Assembly: GCF_014750685.1 (NCBI RefSeq)
Contig: NZ_JAAXGE010000005.1
Span: 372,001-436,000 of the forward strand
Reading direction: 5' to 3'
Length of the DNA: 64,000 bases
Source: Bacteroides sp. GM023
GTDB taxonomy: Bacteria > Bacteroidota > Bacteroidia > Bacteroidales > Bacteroidaceae
Notes under the pieces: generated by a model
Told to the model about the DNA's origin: nothing
The model's database searches: none
The model's input: only the letters and a program-made list of their open reading frames with translations
Position numbers and translations under genes: made by a program
Shown here: positions 35,337 to 44,026 of the stretch, piece by piece
Layout of the letters: the number at the start of each line of letters is the position of its first letter
Numbering within the stretch: position 1 is the stretch's first letter

Positions 35337-36215
35337 ATGAAGATAGTAAATATCATTGGTGGTTTAGGGAACCAGATGTTTCAATGTGCCTTTGCTATTG
35401 CTTTGAGGGAAGCAAATCAAGGAGAACAAGTGAAGCTTGACATTTCTCATTTCAATGGCTATGGACTGCACAATGGTTTTGAGGTAAAGCGGCTTTTTAA
35501 CTTTCCCTTGGATATTGCAACTAAGGATGAATTAAAGAAGCAGACATACTATATACCGAACTACAAGTGGTCAAGAATTGTAAGAAGGATTCTTCCTAAA
35601 AAGAAGACAGAATATCTGGAGCCATATCAATTATCTTATTTATATGATCATAATGCTTTGAACATTCAGGGGGATTGCTATATGGAAGGTTATTGGATGT
35701 GTGCAAAGTTTTTTGATTTCTGCAAGGATAAGATTATAGAAGCTTTCAAGTTCAAACCATTTGATACAGAAATTAATCAAGAGTACGAGAAATTACTAGG
35801 TGCTGATAATACTATCAGTATTCATATTCGTAGAGGCGATTATGTTAATGCTCGTAATTTCAAGGGTATATGTACGATAGATTACTATCGCAGAGCCATA
35901 CAGGAAGCGAGAATGAGAATCGATAAACCTATATTTTTTATTTTCTCGAACGTTCAGGAATGGTGTATAGAAAATCTAAAAGATGTACTTGGTGAAGCAG
36001 ATGTTCACTTTGTAACAAACAATAAGGGTAACGAGAGTTATCGTGATATGCAGTTGATGTCACTTGCTCGTTGTAATATCCTTGCCAATAGTTCCTTTAG
36101 CTGGTGGGGAGCATATTTGAATAATCGCAAAAACCAAATAGTATATGTTCCAAAGAAATGGGTGAATAACCTTGAAGATAAGGATGCATATGCAGATGAC
36201 TGGATAAAGATTTAG
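35337..36215 (+). CDS. GT11 alpha-1,2-fucosyltransferase
   Basis: 292 aa, soluble. GT11 motifs are clear: IIGGLGNQMFQCAFAIAL at the N-terminus (GDP-sugar side), SIHIRRGDYVN about 158-168 (the HxRRxDY donor motif), and CNILANSSFSWWGAYLN near 245-261. It transfers L-fucose from GDP-fucose in alpha-1,2 linkage, usually to galactose. No GDP-fucose synthesis genes are in the window; Bacteroides can supply it from the de novo or salvage (Fkp) route elsewhere. 5 nt to the next gene. Confidence 0.93.
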   Translation: MKIVNIIGGLGNQMFQCAFAIALREANQGEQVKLDISHFNGYGLHNGFEVKRLFNFPLDIATKDELKKQTYYIPNYKWSRIVRRILPKKKTEYLEPYQLSYLYDHNALNIQGDCYMEGYWMCAKFFDFCKDKIIEAFKFKPFDTEINQEYEKLLGADNTISIHIRRGDYVNARNFKGICTIDYYRRAIQEARMRIDKPIFFIFSNVQEWCIENLKDVLGEADVHFVTNNKGNESYRDMQLMSLARCNILANSSFSWWGAYLNNRKNQIVYVPKKWVNNLEDKDAYADDWIKI

Positions 36216-36220
36216 AGACC

Positions 36221-36808
36221 ATGGTAAAATACCGATTAGTAAAAGAGGCAGACTTACATCAGGTTGCACAGATTCATAAAGATCAATTCTCAGCTCATTA
36301 TCTAGGACAATTTTCGACGTCTTTCTTGGAGGTGTTTTATAAGAATCTTCTGGATGCTGGATATGTTTTTGTTGTTGCTGTGGAGGAAGAAACTGTACTT
36401 GGTTTTGTTTTAGGCGGCGAATGGAAAAATATTTCTAGAAGTTTGAGTTTGTTCATGAAACATAACTTTGGCAGAAGTGTTTGGGAATCAGTTGTCAGAC
36501 CAAAGACATGGAAAAAAAGTGTACTTAAGATGGTGTCATTATTTTGCAATAAAGCCAGTGACCCTAACAATCTAGACAACATAGAGAAGTTTACATTACT
36601 TTCTATTGCCACAAGCAAATCCTCACAGGGGAAAGGAGTTGGAACTGGGTTGATTTCTGCATTTAATGCAGAGATGAAAAAGATTACCAACAAATATTAC
36701 CTCTCGGTACAAGACACAAATTTCAATGCAATCAGATTTTATAAAACGAATGGATTTGTTGAAGCATATTCATGCTCTGGTGAGATTCAAATGATAAAAA
36801 TGCTTTAA
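36221..36808 (+). CDS. GNAT-family N-acetyltransferase
   Basis: 195 aa. The acetyl-CoA loop is visible as SQGKGVGTGLISAFNAEM (about 130-147, Q/R-x2-G-x-G/A), followed by the usual NFNAIRFYKTNGFVE end motif. Could acetylate an amino sugar of the capsule (the product of the aminotransferase is a candidate) or an unrelated amine. It is linked to both neighbours by 3-5 nt gaps, so it belongs to the operon. Confidence 0.8.
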   Translation: MVKYRLVKEADLHQVAQIHKDQFSAHYLGQFSTSFLEVFYKNLLDAGYVFVVAVEEETVLGFVLGGEWKNISRSLSLFMKHNFGRSVWESVVRPKTWKKSVLKMVSLFCNKASDPNNLDNIEKFTLLSIATSKSSQGKGVGTGLISAFNAEMKKITNKYYLSVQDTNFNAIRFYKTNGFVEAYSCSGEIQMIKML

Positions 36809-36811
36809 CTG

Positions 36812-37627
36812 ATGAAAAGACTTGCCATTATCATGTCTCTGTATCGAAATGACAGACAGAAATTTGTATCTCTTGCAGTTGAGAGTGTACTTAATCAAAC
36901 ATATAAGGATTTTGATTTCTATATTCAGTATGACGGTTCTGTTGATACAGATGTAGATGCATATCTTATAGGTCTCAAAGACGAGAGAATTAAAATACAA
37001 CGGCGTACGGAAAACAAAGGATTGGCGCAATCGTTAAATGATCTTCTATCTATCGTCATGTCTATGGACTATAAGTACATTGCCCGCATGGATGCTGATG
37101 ATATCAATGAGTTGAACCGCTTTGAACGTCAGTTGGAATATTTTAGGCAACACCCAAAAGTAGAGTGCTTGGGCACATGGGTTGTGGAAATTACTAGTTC
37201 GGGTGAAGAGTATTATCGTAAACAAATGCCTGAAACTCATGATAGTTGTAAGGAGTTATTCCGCAAGCGTGATTGTATGGTTCATCCTACTGTTATGTTC
37301 CGACGTTCATATATAGAGAAGGCTGGTTTTTATTCTCTTGACACTTATTTTGGTGAGGATACAATGATGTGGTGTCAAGGCTTTGCCGCAAATTGTACAT
37401 TCGCAAATGTACCAGAGTATCTTTATCAGTTTAGAATAGACGATAATTTCTTCAAGCGTCGTAGGGGATGGAAGCACGCTACTGCTATATTTAAACTCCG
37501 TCATAAGGTAAACAAGATACTGAGCTATGGTATTATGGCAGATTTTTGGGCTTTGGTGTATGCAGTTGCAAAGATGATGCCGACGAGCATACTTAATTTA
37601 ATTTATAAGAAAGCAAGAAAAGTATAA
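36812..37627 (+). CDS. GT2-family glycosyltransferase
   Basis: 271 aa, GT-A fold. The start AIIMSLYRNDRQKFVSLAVESVLNQTYKDFDFYIQYDGS and KYIARMDADDINELNRFERQL (DAD as the metal-binding Asp motif) match GT2 capsule transferases, with the later MVHPTVMFRRSYIEKAG segment. It adds one sugar of the repeat unit at the cytosolic face of the inner membrane; the sugar is unknown. Start 3 nt after the GNAT gene. Confidence 0.9.
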   Translation: MKRLAIIMSLYRNDRQKFVSLAVESVLNQTYKDFDFYIQYDGSVDTDVDAYLIGLKDERIKIQRRTENKGLAQSLNDLLSIVMSMDYKYIARMDADDINELNRFERQLEYFRQHPKVECLGTWVVEITSSGEEYYRKQMPETHDSCKELFRKRDCMVHPTVMFRRSYIEKAGFYSLDTYFGEDTMMWCQGFAANCTFANVPEYLYQFRIDDNFFKRRRGWKHATAIFKLRHKVNKILSYGIMADFWALVYAVAKMMPTSILNLIYKKARKV

Positions 37628-37693
37628 GCTGTTTTATAAAGTATATTTTTCGTATAGAACAAAAATAAAACTCTCAATATAAAGAAACATATT

Positions 37694-38980
37694 ATGAATG
37701 TGCAATTGCGCAATGTGCCTTTCAGTCCTCCGGATATGACGAAGGCAGAGGCTGATGAAGTGCGTGATGCCATCCTCTCAGGATGGATCACAACTGGACC
37801 TCGTACCAAAAAACTGGAGAAGAGAATCTCCGAGTATGTACACACGCAGAAAACTGTATGCTTAAATTCTGCTACGGCCGCTATGGAAATGGTGTTACAT
37901 CTATTAGGGGTGGACCCTGGTGATGAGGTGATTGTTCCTGCATATACTTATACTGCTAGCGCATCTGTGGTCGCCCATGTGGGTGCAACTATCGTGATGG
38001 TGGATGTGCAAAGGGATTGTGTGGAGATGGATTATACCAAATTGGCCGATGCTATCACCGAGAAAACCAAGGTAATTGTGCCTGTGGACTTGGCTGGTAT
38101 TTGTGCGAATTTGGATAAGATCTATGAGGTGATAAACCGCCCTGAGATTAAAGCGAAATTCACTCCAAGTAATGAAATACAGAAGAAGATGGGGCGTATC
38201 ATCGTATCAAATGACTGCGCTCATTCTTTTGGGGCAAGTCGTCGCGGTAAGATGGCAGGTGAGATAGCGGACTTTAGTTCTTTTAGTTTTCATGCGGTGA
38301 AGAACTTTACAACTGCAGAAGGCGGCGCTCTTACTTGGAACCTGCCTTTCGGTCAAGAAATAGTAGAGTGTCAGCAGGTATATTGTGGTTCGCCTGTCCC
38401 TTTTATCGAGGGTGAGACATGGAATGAGTTCTTGTATCGTCTTTCTCAGCTATTGTCGCTCCATGGTCAGAACAAGGATGCTCTTGCAAAGACAAAACTT
38501 GGTGCTTGGGAATATGACATCATCGGACCTTGGTATAAATGTAACATGACTGATATAATGGCTGCTATGGGCATCATACAATTTGAACGTTATCCTGCAA
38601 TGCTAAAACGTCGCCGTGCTATTATTGAGAGGATGGATGTAGTTTTCGCAGATCTGAATGTTGCTACTCTCAAGCATTATGGTGATGATTGGGCAAGTAG
38701 TGGTCACCTCTACATGGTGCGTCTGTTGGGGCACACTCGTGAGGAAACTAATGCTGTTATTGAAAAGATGGCTGAACGTGGTATTGCAACGAACGTGCAC
38801 TACAAACCTCTGCCTATGATGACAGCTTATAAGGCTTTGGGATTTGATATCACTAACTTTCCTAATGCATATCATTTCTTTGAGAACGAGATTACATTAC
38901 CACTTAACACTTGTCTGACCGACGAAGACGTTGATTATGTTATTGAGAATTTTGTTGAAATCGTAAAGTCATTGGAATGA
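37694..38980 (+). CDS. DegT/DnrJ/EryC1-type sugar aminotransferase (WcfR-like)
   Basis: 428 aa PLP enzyme. The Schiff-base Lys is in SFHAVKNFTTAEGG (about residue 203), Asp/Cys-Ala-His of NDCAHSFGAS is in the PLP pocket, and the start LRNVPFSPPDMTKAEADEVRDAILSGWITTGPR is typical. It aminates a 4-keto sugar, here most likely the product of the dehydratase at 23258. Together with the transferase gene overlapping it by 4 nt, the pair recalls B. fragilis WcfR-WcfS, which makes and loads AATGal in polysaccharide A. Hence the inferred start sugar. Confidence 0.9.
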   Translation: MNVQLRNVPFSPPDMTKAEADEVRDAILSGWITTGPRTKKLEKRISEYVHTQKTVCLNSATAAMEMVLHLLGVDPGDEVIVPAYTYTASASVVAHVGATIVMVDVQRDCVEMDYTKLADAITEKTKVIVPVDLAGICANLDKIYEVINRPEIKAKFTPSNEIQKKMGRIIVSNDCAHSFGASRRGKMAGEIADFSSFSFHAVKNFTTAEGGALTWNLPFGQEIVECQQVYCGSPVPFIEGETWNEFLYRLSQLLSLHGQNKDALAKTKLGAWEYDIIGPWYKCNMTDIMAAMGIIQFERYPAMLKRRRAIIERMDVVFADLNVATLKHYGDDWASSGHLYMVRLLGHTREETNAVIEKMAERGIATNVHYKPLPMMTAYKALGFDITNFPNAYHFFENEITLPLNTCLTDEDVDYVIENFVEIVKSLE

Positions 38981-39570
38981 AAAGACTTTTTGATATTGTA
39001 GCAAGTGGCTGTGGACTTATTGTCTTCAGTCTCTTGTTTCTGGTACTGGCAATTTGGATTAAGTTGGATTCTAAAGGACCAGTGTTTTACCGTCAAGTAC
39101 GTGTAGGTAAAGGAAATAAAGATTTTTGTATTTTAAAGTTCCGTTCTATGCGAGTAGGTTCGGACAAAGGTAGTCTTGTGACTATCGGTGGTCGCGACCC
39201 TCGTGTGACGAAATCGGGTTATATTATCCGTAAGTATAAGTTTGATGAACTCCCTCAGTTGATCAACGTATTTACGGGTGATATGAGTTTAGTGGGACCT
39301 CGTCCAGAAGTACGCCGCTATGTCGATTACTGGACATCTGAACAGATGCATGTATTGGATGTTCGTCCAGGTATCACCGATCCAGCCAGCATCAAGTTCC
39401 GTAACGAAAATGAACTGATGGAAAAGGCCGAGAATTCTGAAAGCTACTACATCAATGTGATCATGCAAGAGAAAATCAAGCTATATTTAGAATATGTGCA
39501 GAATGCTTCATTCTGGTATGACATCAAACTTATCTTCCAAACCTTCAAAGTCATTGTTACAGAAAGATGA
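38977..39570 (+). CDS. Initiating sugar-phosphate transferase (WcfS/PglC type)
   Basis: 197 aa. One N-terminal membrane helix (LFDIVASGCGLIVFSLLFLVLAIWI) precedes the family core: SKGPVFYRQVRVGKGNKDFCILKFRSMR, KSGYIIRKYKFDELPQLINVFTGDMSLVGPRPE and DVRPGITDPASIKFRNE. It moves the first sugar-1-phosphate onto undecaprenyl phosphate. Its size fits the short PglC-like form. ATGA overlap with the aminotransferase gene indicates coupled translation. Followed by a hairpin and the export genes. Confidence 0.92.
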   Translation: MKRLFDIVASGCGLIVFSLLFLVLAIWIKLDSKGPVFYRQVRVGKGNKDFCILKFRSMRVGSDKGSLVTIGGRDPRVTKSGYIIRKYKFDELPQLINVFTGDMSLVGPRPEVRRYVDYWTSEQMHVLDVRPGITDPASIKFRNENELMEKAENSESYYINVIMQEKIKLYLEYVQNASFWYDIKLIFQTFKVIVTER

Positions 39571-39595
39571 TTGTGGGGAAATTCAAATAGAAGGA

Positions 39596-39615
39596 TCCAC
39601 TTTCATTAAAGTGGA
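39596..39615 (+). repeat. Hairpin between initiating transferase and export genes
   Basis: TCCACTTT pairs with AAAGTGGA around a CATT loop. It lacks a T-tract, so it may be an mRNA processing or partial termination site that sets the ratio of synthesis to export genes. Confidence 0.45.
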
Positions 39616-39658
39616 AGTTACATTGGAACATTAAATATCTGATTAAAATAAAAAAAAT

Positions 39659-40459
39659 ATGAAACATTATTACGAATTAATCTATTGGTGCGTGCTTTTT
39701 TTACTGCTAACAGCTTGTCAGTCTTACAAAAAAGTGCCCTACCTGCAAGATGTGGAAGTGGTAGGACAAACGAAACAACAGAAGAACCTGTATGATGCTC
39801 AGATTATGCCCAAAGACTTGTTGACAATCGTAGTGTCGTGTACCAGCCCAGAGTTGGCGGTTCCTTTTAACCTGACGGTTGCTACTTCTGCCAATGTGGC
39901 TCTTTCTAATACACAGGTCACTGCCCAAGCGGTTTTGCAGCCTTATCTGGTAGACAACGAAGGTAAAATCAACTTTCCAGTTTTAGGCGAATTGAAGGTA
40001 GGCGGTTTGACTAAGAAACAGGCGGAAGAAATGATTATCAAAAGGTTGCAACCTTATATGAAAGAAACTCCGATTGTTACCGTCCGTATGGTAAACTATA
40101 AAATCTCAGTAATCGGTGAGGTGGACCGTCCAGGTACTTTTACGATTTCCAATGAGAAAGTGAATTTGTTGGAAGCCCTTGCTATGGCAGGCGACATGAC
40201 AGTCTACGGTTTGCGCGACAACGTGAAACTGATCCGCGAGGATGCTAACGGCAAACAGGAAATTATAACGTTGGATTTGAATAAGGCCGAAACGATTCTT
40301 TCTCCTTATTACTGGCTTCAACAGAATGATATTGTCTATGTGACTCCCAACAAGGCAAAAGCTAGAAATTCGGATATTGGAAACAGTACGAGCCTGTGGT
40401 TCTCGGCAACTTCCATTTTGGTATCGCTTGCAAGCTTATTGTTTAACATCTTAAAATAA
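39659..40459 (+). CDS. wza: Polysaccharide export outer-membrane lipoprotein (Wza-like)
   Basis: 266 aa. The signal peptide ends in lipobox LLTACQS (Cys about 20). A polysaccharide export domain (PEDLL-like MPKDLLTIVVSCTSPEL, about 45-130) and a SLBB domain (INFPVLGELKVGGLTKKQAEEMI; ISVIGEVDRPGTFTI about 140-200) follow, with a C-terminal hydrophobic helix (LWFSATSILVSLASLLFNIL). It should form the outer-membrane export channel. 11 nt before the wzc gene. Confidence 0.93.
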   Translation: MKHYYELIYWCVLFLLLTACQSYKKVPYLQDVEVVGQTKQQKNLYDAQIMPKDLLTIVVSCTSPELAVPFNLTVATSANVALSNTQVTAQAVLQPYLVDNEGKINFPVLGELKVGGLTKKQAEEMIIKRLQPYMKETPIVTVRMVNYKISVIGEVDRPGTFTISNEKVNLLEALAMAGDMTVYGLRDNVKLIREDANGKQEIITLDLNKAETILSPYYWLQQNDIVYVTPNKAKARNSDIGNSTSLWFSATSILVSLASLLFNILK

Positions 40460-40470
40460 GGACCAGACCG

Positions 40471-42861
40471 ATGAAAGAAGAAACAGCAAATGAACGGTTG
40501 CGTGAATCTGATGACGAGAAAATAGATTTTCAGGAAATCCTGTTTAAGTATATAATTCATTGGCCCTGGTTTGTTGGGGCAGTGCTGGTTTGTTTAATCG
40601 GCGCTTGGATTTATTTACGTATGGCTACCCCTGTTTACAATATCTCTGCAACGGTTTTGATTAAGGATGATAAAAAAGGAGGTTCAGGTACATCTTCAGA
40701 ATTGGAAAATTTGGGATTAAGCGGGCTTATGACATCTTCCAAGAACATTGATAATGAGATAGAAGTGCTGCGTTCCAGAACGTTAGTGAAGGAGGTTGTT
40801 GAACAGTTAAACTTGTTTGTCACTTATAAGGATGCGGATGAAATTCCATCAAAAGAGTTGTATAAGGCTTCTCCTGTTTTGGTTAGTCTGACTCCTCAGG
40901 AGGCGGAAAAACTTCAAGGTTCGATGGTTGTGGATATGATGTTACAGCCGGAAGGAAAGCTGGATGTAAATGTAGAAGTAGGAGAGAAGAAGTATCAAAA
41001 ACATTTCGAGAAACTTCCCGCTGTATTTCCGATGGATGAAGGTACGTTGGCTTTTTTTGAAAATGCGTGGGATTCAGTGGCTATTCGTCATATCACCGCT
41101 ACTATCAGCCGCCCGATGAAAGTAGCGAAAGAATATTGCAATAATTTAAGTATTGTTCCCACTTCCAAGACTACTTCCGTGGCTGTCATTTCCTTGAAAA
41201 GTTCCAGTCTGCAATGCGGACGGGATTTTATTAATCAGTTATTGGAAGCGTATAATCGGAATACGAATAATGATAAAAACGAGATAGCGCGGAAGACGGC
41301 CGAATTTATAGATGGACGCATTCTGATTATTTCGAAAGAGTTGGGTAGTACGGAAGCCAATCTGGAAGCCTTTAAGCGTAATGCGGGTATTACGGATTTG
41401 ACGAGTGATGCACAGATCGCATTGAGCGGTAGTGCCGAATATGAAAAGAAACGGGTAGAGAACCAGACACAAATTAATTTGCTCAATGACTTGCGCAAGT
41501 ACCTTAGTGGTGATGAGTATGAGGTGTTGCCGGGTAATATCGGTTTGCAAGATGCAGCTTTGACAGGAGCGGTTGAACGGTATAACGAGATGCTGATTGA
41601 ACGGAAGCGTTTATTGCGTACTTCTACTGAAAGTAATCCCGCTATCGTCAATTTGGATACTAGCCTTCGTGCCATGAAATTGAACGTACAGGTCACTCTT
41701 GATAGAACATTGCAGGGATTACTGATAACCAAAGCTGATCTGGACCGTGAGGCTAGCCGCTATTCCCGTCGTATCAGTGATGCTCCGGGACAAGAGCGTG
41801 AATATGTGAGTATTTCCCGGCAGCAGGAAATTAAAGCCGGTTTGTATCTGATGCTTTTGCAAAAACGCGAGGAGAATGCGATAGCTCTGGCGGCTACAGC
41901 GAACAATGCGAAGATCATCGATGATGCTATCGCTGATGAAAATCCCGTATCGCCGAAAGGTATGGTGATTTATTTGATTGCTTTCATTTTAGGCGTAGGC
42001 ATTCCTGTTGGTATTATCTATTTAATCAATTTGACAAAATTCAAGATAGAAGGTCGTACGGATATGGAAAAACTCACTAGTGTACCCATTGTCGGTGATA
42101 TCCCATTAACAGATGAAAAACAGGGAGCTATTGCTGTATTTGAGAATCAAAATAACCTGATGAGTGAAACCTTTCGTAATATCCGAACGAATCTTCAATT
42201 CATGCTTGGAAATGACAAGAAGGTGATTTTGGTTACTTCCACAGTCAGTGGTGAAGGTAAATCCTTTATTTCTGGTAATCTTGCTATTAGTCTTTCTTTA
42301 TTGGGGAAGAAAGTAGTAATAGTTGGTCTTGATATCCGCAAGCCAGGTTTGAATAAGGTATTCAATTTATCAAAAAGAGAACAAGGTATAACTCAATATT
42401 TGGCTAATCCGGAAAAGAACTTGATGGATTTAGTACAGCTTTCCGATGTTAGTAAGAATCTCTATATTCTTCCTGGTGGAACAGTACCTCCTAATCCGAC
42501 CGAATTGTTGGCTCGTGATGGCTTGGATAAAGCGATTGAAACTCTCAAAAAGAATTTTGATTATGTCATTTTGGATACTGCTCCCATTGGCATGGTTACT
42601 GATACCTTATTGATTGGTCGTGTGGCGGATTTATCAGTATACGTATGCCGTGCGGATTATACGCATAAGGCAGAATACACATTGATTAATGAACTGTTCC
42701 ATGAACAGAAATTGCCTAATCTTTGTACCGTCATTAACGGTGTAGATCTAAAACGTAGAAAGTATGGTTATTATTATGGCTATGGCAAGTATGGTAAGCA
42801 TTATGGCTATGGCAAACGTTATGGGTACGGATATGGATACGGGCAAAATCCAAAAAAATAA
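40471..42861 (+). CDS. wzc: Wzc-like chain-length regulator and tyrosine kinase
   Basis: 796 aa. An N-terminal Wzz domain lies between two membrane helices (about 28-48 and about 505-525), with a long coiled-coil periplasmic part. The C-terminal half has a BY-kinase: Walker A SGEGKS (about 594-599), Walker A' VVIVGLDIRKPG and Walker B-like DYVILDTAP. The last about 35 residues are almost only Tyr, Gly, Lys, Arg and His, an extreme version of the autophosphorylated Tyr cluster. With Wza it spans the envelope and sets polymer length. The last capsule gene in the block. Confidence 0.93.
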   Translation: MKEETANERLRESDDEKIDFQEILFKYIIHWPWFVGAVLVCLIGAWIYLRMATPVYNISATVLIKDDKKGGSGTSSELENLGLSGLMTSSKNIDNEIEVLRSRTLVKEVVEQLNLFVTYKDADEIPSKELYKASPVLVSLTPQEAEKLQGSMVVDMMLQPEGKLDVNVEVGEKKYQKHFEKLPAVFPMDEGTLAFFENAWDSVAIRHITATISRPMKVAKEYCNNLSIVPTSKTTSVAVISLKSSSLQCGRDFINQLLEAYNRNTNNDKNEIARKTAEFIDGRILIISKELGSTEANLEAFKRNAGITDLTSDAQIALSGSAEYEKKRVENQTQINLLNDLRKYLSGDEYEVLPGNIGLQDAALTGAVERYNEMLIERKRLLRTSTESNPAIVNLDTSLRAMKLNVQVTLDRTLQGLLITKADLDREASRYSRRISDAPGQEREYVSISRQQEIKAGLYLMLLQKREENAIALAATANNAKIIDDAIADENPVSPKGMVIYLIAFILGVGIPVGIIYLINLTKFKIEGRTDMEKLTSVPIVGDIPLTDEKQGAIAVFENQNNLMSETFRNIRTNLQFMLGNDKKVILVTSTVSGEGKSFISGNLAISLSLLGKKVVIVGLDIRKPGLNKVFNLSKREQGITQYLANPEKNLMDLVQLSDVSKNLYILPGGTVPPNPTELLARDGLDKAIETLKKNFDYVILDTAPIGMVTDTLLIGRVADLSVYVCRADYTHKAEYTLINELFHEQKLPNLCTVINGVDLKRRKYGYYYGYGKYGKHYGYGKRYGYGYGYGQNPKK

Positions 42862-42911
42862 AATGTTGAGATGTAATAAACATGAGAGTGTTTGTATGTG
42901 AGATGAAAAAA

Positions 42912-43068
42912 ATGTAGGTCCCTAGCTTCATGCTGTAAAGGCATGATTCTCCTACATTGTGGATTGGAAATCGTACGACGGTACATTTCTAATTTACGCC
43001 CTGTCATCGGAGGTTAAAGCCGATGTGAATTTCCCACTATATCAACTGTCTGTGAAGATCGTTGATAT
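42912..43068 (+). ncRNA. Structured RNA-like element, copy 1
   Basis: Four predicted stem-loops in 157 nt, drawn as on the plus strand. P1: ATGTAGG/CCTACAT (42912-42918, 42951-42957) with inner TCATGC/GCATGA. P2: 42963-42971 with 42985-42993, plus inner GTAC/GTAC. P3: CATCGG/CCGATG (43005-43010, 43020-43025). P4: ATATCAAC/GTTGATAT (43039-43046, 43061-43068) closing a conserved loop with GTCTGTGA. No ORF and no recognised RNA class. It begins 50 nt after wzc ends. Strand is inferred from the capsule genes; the antisense is also possible. Confidence 0.6.
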
Positions 43069-43105
43069 TTAAAGAATAAAATCATAAACTATGATATAAA
43101 AGAAT

Positions 43106-43268
43106 ATGTAGGTCCCTAAATTCATGATGAACTCATGAAATCCCTACATAATGAAGGTTAGAAAGGATACAGCGGTATATTTCTAACCTTAGCCCTCATG
43201 TCGGTTGAAAGACTGATATGTGTTTGTATGTAAAATATGCCAACTGTCTGTGAGGATCGTTGGTATAT
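43106..43268 (+). ncRNA. Structured RNA-like element, copy 2
   Basis: A diverged repeat of the previous element, 194 nt after its start, with the same four stems: ATGTAGG/CCTACAT (43106-43112, 43143-43149) with inner TTCATG/CATGAA, GGTTAGAAA/TTTCTAACC (43156-43164, 43180-43188), CATGTCGGT/ACTGATATG (43197-43205, 43212-43220; two G-T pairs) and ATATGCCAAC/GTTGGTATAT (43259-43268 on the right). Several pairs differ from copy 1 on both sides and still pair. The loop of the last stem is nearly identical between copies. Confidence 0.6.
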
Positions 43269-43324
43269 TTCGTTTTAAGGGTCTGGTGTACAGAAGAAGT
43301 GGATATTATCAATGACAAGGTTGA

Positions 43325-43376
43325 TTAGCGTCCAAAATGACATATTCCTATAGGGGATGTCTAAATTGGACGCTAA
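43325..43376. repeat. Perfect 11-bp inverted repeat hairpin
   Basis: TTAGCGTCCAA (43325-43335) and TTGGACGCTAA (43366-43376) are exact complements; inside, GACAT (43339-43343) and ATGTC (43357-43361) extend the pairing. T-rich sequence follows after about 10 nt. It could be a terminator of the upstream unit or a dispersed hairpin element. Confidence 0.55.
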
Positions 43377-43425
43377 CAGAATGTTGTTTTTTAGCTGAGA
43401 AATAGGAAAATCAAAAAAGAATTTG

Positions 43426-43433
43426 TTCCTTTG
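43426..43433 (+). promoter_or_regulatory. Possible -7 element before the Panacea gene
   Basis: TTCCTTTG differs from TAnnTTTG at one base. The start of transcription would be near 43440, after the first ATG-like start (43433) and before the ATG at 43463, supporting the latter as gene start. No good -33 was found. Confidence 0.35.
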
Positions 43434-43462
43434 TGGTAATATTAAGAATAAAGAGAATATAC

Positions 43463-44026
43463 ATGACTTCAGATGATATTTTGAAATTGAAAGCAGTCTC
43501 CCTCTACATTCTCAAGCAATGTGGAGAGACGGATTTTATTCATCTATTTAAGATTCTCTATTTTGCAGAACGTAATCATTATGCATCTTATGGAAAGCAT
43601 TTGGTGAAAGATACGTTTTGTGCATTAGAGCGTGGTCCTGTTCCTTCATTCTTATATGATGCTATGAAAGTGGCAACTGGAAGTGCTTCTGCACTGCCGG
43701 GAACTCCGTTGGGCAATTTATCTCAGGCATTCAAGCCTGGGGAAGCTGAGTGCCGTTATATTATCCGTGCCGCAGAAGAACCGGATATGGATGAATTGAG
43801 TAAGGCTGAAATAGCTTCATTGAATTCTTCTATAAAAGAGAATTGTTCTAAGACTACTCAACAATTGTCTAAAGATTCACACGATTTGGCATGGAAAAAA
43901 GCGTGGAATCATAAAAATGCTTCTCCAATGAACCCTTTATTGATTGCTGAAGCTGGAGGCTCTACTTCCGAATTTCTGAGATACTTGAAAGAACAGGAAG
44001 AGCTTGATAAATATTTGGCAGATTGA
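43463..44026 (+). CDS. Panacea/SocA-like (DUF4065) antitoxin candidate
   Basis: 187 aa from the ATG at 43463 (MTSDDILKLKAVSLYILKQ); the longer frame from 43433 is less likely. The central part shows the Panacea pattern: HLFKILYFAERNHYASYGKHLVKDTFCALERGPVPSFLYDAMK (about 30-72). Panacea domains serve as antitoxins in many toxin-antitoxin pairs, and proteins of this kind neutralise a variety of toxins. The stop overlaps the start of the next gene by 4 nt (TTGA). The pairing supports a type II toxin-antitoxin operon, untested here. Confidence 0.75.
   Translation: MTSDDILKLKAVSLYILKQCGETDFIHLFKILYFAERNHYASYGKHLVKDTFCALERGPVPSFLYDAMKVATGSASALPGTPLGNLSQAFKPGEAECRYIIRAAEEPDMDELSKAEIASLNSSIKENCSKTTQQLSKDSHDLAWKKAWNHKNASPMNPLLIAEAGGSTSEFLRYLKEQEELDKYLAD

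Noticed and set aside
43106..43149. Hammerhead ribozyme in the second structured element
   Set aside because: A short ATGATGA...GAAA resemblance exists in copy 2, but copy 1 lacks the core CTGATGA and the stem order is wrong.
42862..43430. CRISPR array
   Set aside because: The two repeats are about 160 nt, diverged and structured, without spacers or cas genes.
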